This document shows positions 1 through 11,400 of a DNA stretch of 64,000 nt, piece after piece. The stretch is from Thysanoteuthis rhombus (Eukaryota > Mollusca > Cephalopoda > Oegopsida > Thysanoteuthidae). The notes under the pieces are model-generated. The model had not been told where the DNA came from. It searched no databases and saw only the letters and a program-made list of their open reading frames with translations. The number at the start of each line of letters is the position of its first letter. Position 1 is the first letter of the stretch. Location: contig OY735215.1 of the NCBI GenBank assembly GCA_963457665.1, forward strand, positions 34,552,672 to 34,616,671, in the 5' to 3' direction. A program made the position numbers and the translations under genes.

Positions 1-395
1 GGATATGGTGTTTGCATTTTAATAATCAGTATGTTGTTGAACCATCAGCTCTTTGTGGTATGTTTCCTCTCTGTGAGTATTTTATCATCACTTGAAAATG
101 TTTCACAGTCATAGGGTTCTCTTTTATACGACCTTAGTTGTTAGTTTAATTATTCTGGGTTTGGTCTGTTTCTATACATCTAAGATAATTTATGGTGATT
201 GGGATGTTCTTCACAGTGGCTAGAGGTATAGAATAATGATAATGTTCATAGAAATAACAAGGGGAATAAGATATCTATGGTGGTTATTTTGTAGTATATC
301 TATGTATGGGGTAACTTTTCCTAGGAATTTTGAGTGATGCCAGCATTTTAATGCTACTTCATTTTTTTCTGTTTGATAATTCTGTTTTTTTTGTT

Positions 396-397
<2 letters not shown>
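1..397. other. Intergenic sequence, nothing recognised
   Basis: AT-rich sequence with no gene, RNA or repeat that I can support. It leads into the AT minisatellite. Confidence 0.5.
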
Positions 398-445
<48 letters not shown>

Positions 446-446
446 C

Positions 447-477
<31 letters not shown>

Positions 478-533
478 TAAACACACATATATATATATAT
501 AAATATAAACATATATATATATATATAAATATA

Positions 534-571
<38 letters not shown>

Positions 572-576
572 TAAAC

Positions 577-607
<31 letters not shown>

Positions 608-659
608 AATATAAACATATATATATATATATAAACATATATATATATATATAAATGTA

Positions 660-702
<43 letters not shown>
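398..702. repeat. AT microsatellite/minisatellite
   Basis: Runs of (TA)n are interrupted about eight times by a short AAATATAAACA-like segment (one variant with CACA, one AAATGTAAACA). It is therefore a compound minisatellite rather than a plain dinucleotide run. Long open frames reading Tyr-Ile repeats through it are artefacts of the TATATA periodicity. Confidence 0.95.
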
Positions 703-706
<4 letters not shown>

Positions 707-763
707 TATTGCATTATATTACATTATACTATGTAATATTGCATCCCTGATTTGTACTATCTG

Positions 764-765
764 AC

Positions 766-797
<32 letters not shown>

Positions 798-900
798 GTA
801 CATTTATTGAAGATTTTCCAAATGGTAGACATATATATATGTATATACATATATACACACACACACACACACTATCTGGGGTACCCAGCATTGCTGGAGA
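764..900. repeat. TA and CA microsatellites plus GGGGTACCC-type repeat edge
   Basis: Short (TA)n and (CA)n runs end in a GGGGTACCCAGCATTGCTGG segment. A close relative, TAGGGTACCCGTTGTTGCCT, lies next to a TA microsatellite at about 37412. The two look like the same end of an interspersed repeat anchored beside TA microsatellites. Confidence 0.55.
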
Positions 901-952
901 AATAAAGCTCTGAATCTAACAACACAAATGCTATTTTATAGAGACTACATGT

Positions 953-1503
953 TGTAGTGGCCCCTATACTTTTAGTTTGGAATTAAATATGAAACTAGAT
1001 ATCCAAAACATCACTTCCTCTGACGACTCCTATAAAACCCCTGGACGCACATGGTCCAATGCTCACTAGCTCCAGCACCACTAGCTGGTTACGCTTCTAG
1101 CCCTGGCCTCTGCGGCCGGCCATTCTATCTCTTTCCTTCTCTCTAGTCCAAGGCTCATTGGTGCCAGGACCCCTAGTTGGCCATGCCTCTGGCTCCGGCC
1201 CTCGCGGCTGGCTACTCTTCCACTCTCTTCCCATCTCTCCAAGTTCAATATCATTTCGCCAACCCACTGGCTGATCCGATCTTAACCACCATCCTCACTT
1301 CGGGACACATGCATGGATAAAACTTCATGTTTTATGTCTTTCATAGTCTGTTCGTCGAGAGTGTAACAGTGTCAGAGAATAGCCCCCAAGTTAACTCACT
1401 TACTTGGCAGTAAGTTTTGCACACTGAACCCGGTTTCCACATATTATCTTGGAGCTATCCAACCATACAGAATCCATGTGTTCAAACAACTCCGCTCCAA
1501 CTT
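953..1503 (+). mobile_element. LTR-like repeat, copy 1
   Basis: This ~550-bp block is closely matched, in the same orientation, by 3593-4146. Both start with TGTRGTGSCCCC, carry TATAAAA ~80-90 bp in (here 1031) and include blocks such as CCCCTGGACGCACATGGTCC. Base composition (GC-rich blocks with CpG) differs from the surroundings. A TG start and a TATA box followed by a conserved block suggest an LTR. No gag/pol frame lies between the copies and the LTR 3' boundary is unclear, so two solo or decayed LTRs fit better than one intact element. A non-LTR interspersed repeat is the alternative. Confidence 0.6.
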
Positions 1504-1519
1504 GGGGACAATATAAAAG

Positions 1520-1733
1520 TGGTCCCGATTGTAAATTGTCAAGTTCTACATCCTTGTTCATTCAATGTTACTAATGGTGAACAAATAAAAAGAAATAAGA
1601 GAATTGATGAAAGAAAAACAAAATCTGGATTTGACACTATTATAATGATGATAATAATATTGATTATAATGATAATAATGTGTAAACCATTTTCTGTTTT
1701 CCATTAATTCTCAAATTTCTACAATCGGGACCA
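1520..1733. mobile_element. Short element with 14-bp terminal inverted repeats
   Basis: TGGTCCCGATTGTA at 1520-1533 is matched perfectly in inverse by TACAATCGGGACCA at 1720-1733, bounding 214 bp with no coding capacity. Its interior contains AATAAAAAGAAATAAGAGAA, the phrase that also begins the repeat units at about 2557 and 2805. A MITE-like non-autonomous DNA element is the simplest reading. It begins 17 bp after the LTR-like homology stops. No clear target-site duplication was seen. Confidence 0.6.
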
Positions 1734-2554
1734 TCTTCCCTATTGCGCCAAAAAGGCTTCAACTGTATATGACTTTTTACAGACTCTGATATACTTCTAC
1801 ATTTTTGTGCATCCATAGCTTAGAAAACACCCAAGATACAAAGCACTGTATGCCACTGGTTGCTATGGCTTCTGAGTGTCCAATGTAAGAGGGTCAGTAT
1901 TCAAAGGGTTAACAACATTCTACTATTGAAAGGAAAGCCTATTAAGATCTAGCAGCACATGACCAGCAGTACTTTTTATTTTTAGTTCACTGATTCCAGC
2001 ATAACATCTGGAAACAGCTAAATGTCTGCTGACAAATGAAACAATAAACAAAGGCAGCTAATGTACAAAAGCATGCTCATACAGAGAGTATGGGGGGGTG
2101 CGCAGGGATACATCATAAAGACACTTTATACTGCTTGATCAAAGTCCCTTCAGAAGCCCTGGGCTTACATATTTGGGGAGTTTGAAGAAAATTTACTTAA
2201 TTCATCAAAATTTCATTAATTTTAAGTAGTTTTTTTGCTGTCTCTATTGTTGCTTTTATTCCATTTGAATAAGCAACGTAACTGTATGTGGTTGATTTGG
2301 ACTAATTTCCTTGTCTACATTGTTTAATTTATTTTATGATGTTCTGTTTTTGTATTCTCCGGCCTTCCGCAGATGTCAATCGTATTCTGGAATGTTGTCA
2401 AATTTTGTTGTGAGAGACCAGATGCTTTCACTTTCATATATATCAAGTCTGTGGTCTGTGCTGCTCAACAATTTTCACATTCCAGAGTAGACTTGTGCCA
2501 TGTTAAAAATGGTGCAAGCCCCATGATTAAAAAATGATAATATATATATGAGAT
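1734..2554. other. Intergenic sequence, nothing recognised
   Basis: AT-rich noncoding sequence between the inverted-repeat element and the tandem repeat pair. No supportable feature. Confidence 0.4.
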
Positions 2555-3075
2555 TTTATAAAAGAAATAAGAGAAAAACTGGAGGGAAGATAATTCATGT
2601 TAGCCACATTTCTGTAAAAATGGCAGAAAGTATTGGTCTAGTTTAGTATTATAGCTAAAATATAAAACCCAATTTTTTTTTCAAAACTGGCTCTTCTAGT
2701 GATAATGCAATGGAGGTCTTCTAGGTTGAAAGCACAGAAATTTTCTTTGAAAAAATAATTCCAATATGATTTTTCAGTGTTTCCAACTCATTCAAATCTT
2801 GACCAATAAAAAGAAATAAGAGAATTCATTAGAAAAATAAATTCATTAACAAAGGGAAGATAATTCATGTGCTCACTTCAAAGCCATACATCTGTATGGA
2901 AAGTAAGGGTCCAGTTTAACCTTACAAATAAACCCCTTTCTCCAAAACTTGAAAAAATTAATTTTTCTCGAAACTAGAACTGATAAATTTCCTGAGGATA
3001 GAAAGATCTTATAGATTGTGAGCACAAGAAATTACTCGTGAAGAAAAATTTTCTATTTTTTAGAAGTGGATCACT
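2555..3075 (+). repeat. Diverged tandem repeat, two ~250-bp units
   Basis: Units starting at about 2557 and 2805 share, in order: AGAAATAAGAGAA; GGGAAGATAATTCATGT; a CCAGTTTA/TCTAGTTTA segment; a CCAAAACTTG/TCAAAACTGG-like segment; an AAAGATCTTATAG/GAGGTCTTCTAGG-like segment; and an AGCACA(A)GAAAT segment. The start phrase also occurs at about 1585 inside the inverted-repeat element, so these may be nested or satellite-like copies of that family. Confidence 0.55.
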
Positions 3076-3592
3076 GTAATCAAATAGTGCCAAATTAATA
3101 TTTGTGACAGGGTTGTGACCTGTAAAAAATTGATACCAACAAAATTTATGTAGCTTTGCTCTTTACAATTGAAAAGGATTTGGTAAATATTAAAAACTAA
3201 GGAATTGGCCATTCCAAAGGTGGATATTTGAAGGGGGCTGGATTCTATTTTGTGTGGAGCAGCCTGCCATGATTGTCATGTAGAATAATTTTCCAGCTGA
3301 TGTACAAAACTGCAGCAAATATTTTTTAGATATTTTATGTCTAAATTCAGAAAATTCAAAAGAGTGGCATATCATTCATATAAATTATGAAAAAGATCTC
3401 TAATCTGTGATTTTCAAATTTATTTTTGGTAGATTTCTTGAGAACGGCAGATCCAAACAAGTTCAAATTTGATACTGCACTGCGTTGTACGGTGACCAAT
3501 ATATCTGGGGAATGTCAACTTCACACAATGGCCACTTGTTAAATAATCACGATGGATACGCACACACACACACGAGTTTTCTTCAAGTGTAC

Positions 3593-4146
3593 TGTGGTGC
3601 CCCCTATACTTTTAGTTAGGAATTAAGTACGAAACTCTTCTTTTAGCTAGATATCCAAAACGTCACTTCCTCCGACGACCCCTATAAAACCCCTGGACGC
3701 ACATGGTCCAATGCTCACTAGCTCCAGCACTCCTAGCTGGTTACACTTCTAGCCCCGGCCTCTGCGGCCGGCCATTCTCTCTCTTTCCTTCTCTCTAGTC
3801 CAAGGCTCATTGGTGCCAGGACCCCTAGCTGGCCATGCCTCTGGCTGCGGCCTTTGTGGCCAGCCACTCTCTCTTTTTCACCTTAAGATCGTTATCATTT
3901 CGCCGACCCACTGGCCAATCCGATCTCAACCACCATCCTCACTTCGGGAAACACGCATGGATAAAACTCCATGTTCTATGTCTTTCATAGTCTGTTCGTC
4001 GAGAGTCTAACAGCGTCTGAGACTGGCACCGAAGTTAACTCACTTGCTTGGTAGTAAGGCTTGCACACTGAACCTGGTTTCCACATATTACGCTGGAGCT
4101 ATCCAACTATACGGAATCCACGCGTTCTGACAACTCCGCTCCAACT
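3593..4146 (+). mobile_element. LTR-like repeat, copy 2
   Basis: Same-orientation partner of 953-1503, with TATAAAA at about 3683. Sequence after 4146 is not shared with copy 1. It contains an ATTAAA-type signal near 4267 and a TTGGCGCGC stretch near 4352 that resembles a tRNA primer-binding start. The real LTR may therefore extend to about 4350, with copy 1 cut short; this extension is inference. Confidence 0.6.
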
Positions 4147-5029
4147 CCGACGCTAGTACTATCAAGACAAGAAAGCTCCCACCTTCCACTATCTCTTCTC
4201 CTAACATTACTTCTCATGATTGATCATATCTATGAAATCCTTACATGTACCTCATCTTCATTCTTGTATTAAACGTATGTTTCTTGTAAGGCCATAATTC
4301 TTGTATGTAGTCATTTGACATCTTTGTTTCAATGCCAGTCCAACTTCATACTTGGCGCGCATTCCATTCACTTAACATCTCTTTTCTCCCTCCACAAGAA
4401 CAGGGCATGCGTGCAGTACACTTCAAACCATGAGGACCACATCTCCTCATCTCTCAACAATCCATCGCTGTTCGGATTCAACAAAAAGACAAAAGTAGTT
4501 TGATAATATGAAATGATAGAATGAGCAAGTTTAAAAAAAGTAAAAATAGAATAAATTAAGTCCGAATTTTAAAAAAAAACTATCATAAAAACTGCTGGAC
4601 ACCCACTGAGACCAATTTAGCATACACTTTCATCATAAATTGAACCCCTGACAAAAAAAGATACGTTCAGAGGATTTTCAAAAATATACAAAAATTTTCT
4701 TCATTCTGGGCATGAGGAGTGGAATTGGCAAATGATACCTATCCCGTTTTAAAATGGATGCCGTCCCAGTTGTAGAATAACAGATGCTGTCTATGAATTT
4801 CAAATAAAAAAAAACTAACTTTAACATGAACAAATGGCGACCATTTTTTGACAGGGAAGTTTACAAGTGCCCCCCCCCATTGAATTTAATACCGTTTTTT
4901 CATGATTATCCGCTAAAAAAAGAGCTATCTTAACTGAATTTTTTTATTCCAAACCAGACTAATGATCTTTACGTCATAACAGTCAATCTTGTACTTATAA
5001 AATCTACGATACTTCCTTATACGTTGTTC
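4147..5029. other. Intergenic sequence upstream of SCFD1
   Basis: No gene recognised. The segment around 4600-4740 faintly resembles the inverse of the ~390-bp MITE family (TTTAGCAT followed by TAAATTGAAC), but is too diverged to call. Confidence 0.35.
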
Positions 5030-5410
5030 GGTTAAGAAGTGGAACAGGCCCAAAGTTAGGAATGTCAACGTGGCGGTCGCTGGAGTGGAGTGGACGTCAC
5101 TCCGAAAGTAAATAATTAAAAAAACAAAAACAGTCCGTAAATAAATTGAAGCACAGTCGAGAAATTGACACACACTTAATAAATAAATCAGCATTGCCAC
5201 AAAAGTGTCAAAACATTTCGAGAAAGAGAAATCTGCGCTTGAAGAGAGAAATGAAAAAGTTAAAAAGTTGGAAAAGAGAGATTCGTTTATGTCTATAAAG
5301 TTACAGATAGTCAAAAAGTTGGAGACACAAATTCATGGAATGAGAGTAACCTCCCTTGGAACTCTTCTTTGTGCCACGTTCACGCAGGCGTCGTGTGTAG
5401 CTGCACCAAA
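5030..5410 (+). promoter_or_regulatory. Probable SCFD1 promoter and 5'UTR
   Basis: Just upstream of the SCFD1 start, base composition shifts to include CpG-bearing patches: GTGGCGGTCGCTGG near 5070, GACGTCAC near 5092, CACGTTCACGCAGGCGTCGTG near 5377. CGTCAC is a CRE-type half-site inside a near-palindrome. The transcription start cannot be placed. If transcription starts upstream of 5205, an upstream reading frame (5205-5426) would overlap the main start in another frame and could reduce its translation; this is inference. Confidence 0.4.
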
Positions 5411-5441
5411 ATGTCAGCTTCCTTGAGGGAAAAACAGACAG
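5411..5441 (+). CDS. SCFD1: SCFD1 exon 1
   Basis: ATG followed by SASLREKQT, then one base of a split codon. The donor is GTATAG. It joins exon 2 to give QT-A-ALKRM, matching RQTVALKRM of vertebrate SCFD1. The preceding CACCAAA gives a favourable -3 A. Confidence 0.9.
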
Positions 5442-8400
5442 GTATAGTATAACTAATAGGTGTTTTCCTTGTCCAAGTGACATTATGAAGCCGATTGTTC
5501 AGTAAAGTGGCCTTTTGTTGCTTAAATGGCCGATTAAAACCTGTTGATTTCTTTCGATTTCCCACAACTGTCATTATCTGTGGATTTTTTTCTGCTACGA
5601 ATCAGCCGAGGTGTAGGCAATTCAATAATATAAAGTTGATATTTCACTATATCCAAAAGTAAAACCAAGTCCTGTTGATTCGTATAACAAATACTGAAAA
5701 TACCCAATTAAGAATGTCTCAGTTTATGAATTTTTAACCTCGATTATAACTGACAAGTATAGTACTTACTAGTTCAGTAGCACTCATTTGTTGTTGTCCA
5801 TCTGGGTTTAGTATTTATTTATTTTTTTATGTACCAGTCCCTGATTTTCTGTACTAGTGTGTTGGGTACCACCCCTTTGATTTATCTGGAGTTATTTTTT
5901 TTTGTTTTTCATGTTGTTTTAGTTTAACTTTATTTTTGTTAACCAAAAGAGTTTTTGAAGTGAAAATGAGTTTTGTTTTATCCCAAAGGTCCAATTCTTT
6001 TTCTCTGACAGTCACTTTCTTCACTTCGTCAGTGGCACGCTCAGTTGGGGTTATAATTTTTTTTTTTAATTGTTGTGTTTATTTCTGTCCATCTGGGACC
6101 TTAAAATTGCGTTAAATGAATAATTTGGTTTTAAAACGAGTCTAATATTTTGTTAAATGGAAAAAAAGGCCTTTTGATGTGTCACAAGCAACACATTTGT
6201 TTGATTGCATTACAAGTTCACACTTCGTTTTAATCATTTTATTTGCCTGCTCTAAAACTGTCCGTTATTGTCTGTAATTTGTTAATGTTATGGTTAATTC
6301 TGCATAAATTTATATTGATGTGGGTCGATTTTTTTTTTTTCATACTATTTTTCATTTTTGTCACAATGACTGACCGTGACTTGAAAAGAGATGAAATCAG
6401 TCAGCCCTTAAGTATTTGTCCTAAAGTGACGTCAGGGATATGACTGATATTTAATATTGTTTTGCTCATAGAATTGATCATTGTATACATGTCATGTTCC
6501 ACTCTCTTTCAATCAAAAATAAAAGTACGTTGAGATTATCAGAATTAATGCCAACATTCTCACTGCAAGATATGCAAACACTAAACCCATGCTACTGAAA
6601 ACAACAAACAGAAGGTCACATTCACAAATAACTAATTGAATCCCCCCCCCAGAATTAGAGACAGATTTATGACATCAAGATCCCCCCCTTCATACTGTAA
6701 CCCCTTATCTGACGAAACCATAAACTCTATTTGTATTAACAAAAACAACCTATTGGAAGAAACTAACTTAAAATATTAGTATAAAAATTTCTAAAATACT
6801 CTCACGTTTTAAATGCCAACCCCCTGTTTTATAAATTTTTAGCTGGTACTCTTTATGATAACTTTATGCGATGTATATAATGGATAGTTTTCTCATACCG
6901 CAAGCTACACATCGATTGTTCAAAACTCTGTTTCTATTGGAAAAGTGCAAAACCCAATAATCCTTATGGTTCTGTACAACTGTCCTGTCACTTTAAAAAA
7001 AATCTCTTTCGAAGCAGGGTGGACTGATACTGATCTGGGCAAAATGGGTTATTGGTTACTTGGCCCTTCTAGCATTGCCCGACTGCTCAGTCCACTTCTG
7101 TTTTGAAGATGCCATTTTGTTCTCAAATTTTCTATGAACAAACTACACAGGTTTCTGAATTTTTCTTTTTTAAAGTAAAAGTTCTATACTAGGGGAAAAT
7201 TTGCTTTCTGTATACAGATAATATCTTGAACTTCGTTGTAAGCAAAACCTCTGGCAAGATGTTATACTTTGTATGTCCTGCCCTACCTACAGTACTGCTG
7301 GATCCACTTGAAAAGTTATTGGATTTTATGGATCAATTTTATCATGTTGGATTCATTATTCTATTCAGTTGATCGGGCACATTCCAATAATTTAAGAAAT
7401 ATTGTTTTTTCATCATGAGATATGTGTAGTGTAGCCAACTGTTTAGTAATGCTCTTTTAAATAAGGAAATGGAGTTTTAAGTTTTTTGCTGTAATCAGCA
7501 AAGACAAAATGAATTATAATGACTAAAGAAAGGTGTAAATGTTCAAATCAGTCTTGTAGGTTATGTAGATATGTACCAATTACTAACTCTATTGACTAAT
7601 AATGATTCTGATTACAACTGTTTTCCAAGTGTTATTGCCCCGTGTGTGGTTGGAGTATTAATTTTGTTTGTGGCATCCTATTTGAATGTTCAGTAAACCC
7701 ATGTTCTAACAACACTATTCCATGACATGCATTCTAACGGCAAATTTGATTTTTCATTATCGCAAGTCTATTAAGCTGCCACAGCACATGAAGATTTCCA
7801 TACATTATTTCAAAAACTAAAATTAGTAAACCCCTGAAATAACACTGCCCAAAGGAAGACAGAAATCTTGCATTAAACTTTTGCCTATCTAAGGTATCTT
7901 CTAAGAATTTACTTTGTTGAATGATTACATAACATCATGTTTGGTAAGCATAATTACTTTCTAGTTCATTAATTCCATTTGCAGTACTGTAACCCGTATG
8001 TGTAGCGTTAGACTGTGAAAGGGTTATAAAAAGTGATTTTTGTCTGTATGTGTAGGTTTCTCATTGTTGATACACTTCATATAAAATCCACCTATAATAA
8101 CATTACTCTTTAATACCCAAAGGTTCCATAATAATGGGAGTCTAATGTATATCAATTTCAATACATATCATTGGTTTACCCTTGCCTCCTGCCGGAAAGT
8201 ACTTTCAATAGTTGTAAAATCTTTCCTTATCTGGTTTTCGATTCAAAAGTTTTTTCTTTTGTGTTGATGTTTATGAGCCTCATCTTTGATTGTTACCCTT
8301 TCTGTGTTAAATTCAAAATGTATGGATGGCTTGAACTTTTCTCAGTGGTGAAACTACCATTGCGATAATGAAAAATTTGCTGCTTTACGTTGCTCCGTAA

Positions 8401-11400
8401 TTGATTTATATAACCTTAACTTTAAACCAACACTAACCCTTAAAACAACTTATATCCTTTGTAGCTAAATTTGATAAAATGCAATTTTCAATGGTCATAC
8501 TTTTTCTTTTCTTTTGGGAATGAAATAGAAATTCAAAGTTGGAAAAAATGAAAAAAATGATCAGAGTGAATATCAAAATTTGTGAAGAAAAAATTCTGTT
8601 CTGAGGTCCCCAGACAAACATAGTTCAGCAAAATGTAATGAGTTAATGTTTTGAATTTAATACAGAAAAGGTAAAAACTGCCTCATTCATTTGGGCTTGA
8701 GAAACAGGGAAATCTTTTAACCTCTAATTTTCCTTATGGCACTAGGGTACTGGTGCTTTGAATATTGAAGATTTTTATATGCCATTTATGTTTTAGAGAT
8801 TAGGTTGGATATATATTAAAAAGATGATTATAGTACTCGGATAGCAGAAATGGGGATGCCTGATCTGTATGATGATCGATGCCTACCTACATTGTATGTG
8901 CTGCTTCCTACACAGAACGCGTTGATTACACTCACTAGTTATTTTATTATTGATTGATCCATTAATAGTTTACTGGTTGAACCTGTGGAAATTCCATGGG
9001 TGTTGACGACTAAGATTATCCATTTTCCCATGCCTCTGTCCTTCTCCCACCCCTTGCCTGTCTCTTATTCTCTCCCTTATTCCTTCCAGGATTCTTGCCT
9101 GTCCATACTTTCATCTAAATGTTACAAAAACATGGATTAATTTTGTTTGTTGAAATCTTCTTACCCCACTCTCTCCCTATTTTCTTATTGAACTACCTAA
9201 CATTCTTTTTTTGCCTCTCTCTTCTTACACTCTTATCTAACTATCCAACTTTTCCTCTCGTTCTCTCTCTTTCTTCCCTGTCAAAAACTACCTAACTTTT
9301 TTCTACCCTCTCACTAAAATTTAAGTATAACATTCAAATGCAGGAAACTAGGAACAAACAGAATAATGTTATAGGTAACTTCATCTTTTTTTTGAATTAA
9401 TAAAGTTTACTGGCTTCAATACATTTTTTTTTCTATTCTAACTCTAGTTAGGAATATTTTGAATTGCAATTTTGATTATATAATTTGAACTTTGGACCAA
9501 ATTTACTGAAAAAACTATACTGAAACCTCAACATTTTATTCCTTTACATTACAAGAACATTTCAGCTCTTTTCTTACGTGCATTAAATTCTTTCGTCCAA
9601 GAAAAGTATATACTCTATTTGGCATCTGGTTTTGTCATTATAGTTCATTTTTATGAGTTCTTTTTCTTGGCAATCAAGGCCAATAGCTGTCAATCTGATC
9701 TAACTGACACATTCAGATATTTGGGCCCTGTTTTCTATCAGGTGCTATGATCAATATAAAACTGGTTGATCTATTTATCTAATTAGTCATACCTTATGCA
9801 AATATAATTATAAATCATAAACATTATTGTCCTTGGCATTCAAACTATTGCCTATATGAGCCTGGAAAAATCTCCCTCTGTTTTATCAACTAGTTCATTA
9901 TTAACATCATAAAGGACATTCTTTTTTACAATAATATTGTTCACTATCTCTGTCCTTGTTACCTCTCTGGGAAAACCTTTGTGCAAATAGAAATCGTATT
10001 TGATCCACGTAGGTGTTGACATGACCAAAGAGTTCTATCTTCAGAAAGCTGTTAATTTAGGAAATCTCAATGAATGATATTCTATGACCTGGTGAAGTTA
10101 ACTGGAAACCGATTTATCCTGTGCTGTTAGGATTCATTATAGAATTTCTTCACCTCTTTTCTTTTCCCAATCATTTGCTTACATACACATGTGCAGCAAT
10201 TAAATTTGATGAATTATGTCAGACCTGTTGATATTCATTCTAACATCTTATAAGACTGATCATCTGGAGAAAGGATTTGCTCTGGTTTGAAAAATACTTT
10301 CTTTCTCTTAGGGAAAAGTTTCATCATTCTGACATTTAAAATTCAACCTTAGACCTTTTAGCCACAAATTTAATGCTCTATTCACTTATTCATAATTGCA
10401 AGTACATTAAACTATGTAAGTGAGAAATGTTTTTGTTCATTTCTAGCTTGAACTTTTTCTTTCTTTCCAGTTAACTGACATTCATTCTGACCTACTAATA
10501 ACATTTTTTTTTTTTTTTTTTTTAATTGAATAATTTCCCACTTTTATATAATCACTTGGAGGAAAAATAAGGTATTGAACGTGTGAAAAAGCTGAATGCA
10601 CGTGAATGCATCATAAAACTTTGAATTATATTTCGTTGCTATTTGTAATGTTAATTTGTGAGTACTCTTTAGGTTAAGAACACATTACTGGATACATGGA
10701 ACAATTTTGAATGGATTGACACCTGACTTCATTCAGTGATGCTCAACCATTAGGTTCATGAACAGCTTGAAACTGCTCCTAAATGACAATGGAACCCTTC
10801 TATGTATAGAATAAAGAACCTGAAGCTCAACAATGTGTCCACCATCCATGGTAGCAGGATGAGGAAGGAGAACAAGTAGTCTTTCTTCGAGTCAGTTGAT
10901 TGTCAGACTTACAAAATATTACAGTATGGAAATATTCTGCACGTGTTATTTTCAATAAAAATTGTAGATAGCCATCGGATCTTTGATTTTCTATTATGAC
11001 ATAATTAGCAGCAGGTAAAAAAAAATTAGTTTGAACAGATTTCTTTTAATGACATCACACATCTTCCTTCCTATTTCTGTTGTTTAACATAACTGGGATG
11101 GACGAACCAACTGAAAAACATCTAAAAGAGATATATGGACACATCTAAAAATAATAGATCCCTTTTGTGATTTGAATAAAAAAAAATTTGAAAATCACCC
11201 CAAATTCAAAGGAAGGTAACTTCAATCAGCAGTCATTTCCCTTGCATTACCATTCAGTTTTTTTTAATATGAATTTAGGAGTTAATATTGAGAATGTTTA
11301 GTTAGTTTTCATGTAAACCAATGAAAAGATTACTTTTTTTACGATTGTTTAATGTCTTATCAATAAATAAAAAAAATTGTAGCTATCATAATATTGAGAA

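Noticed and set aside
220-714. Long open frames reading Tyr-Ile repeats
   Set aside because: They are produced by the TATATA microsatellite in several frames and have no protein character.
5092-5110. GACGTCAC as a definite CREB site
   Set aside because: Only a half-site match to TGACGTCA; kept as a hint within the promoter entry rather than a called element.
4925-5314. 129-codon minus-strand frame opposite the SCFD1 promoter, suggesting a divergent gene
   Set aside because: Hydrophobic, composition-driven sequence with no recognised domain and no ATG context that stands out; it overlaps the probable 5'UTR.
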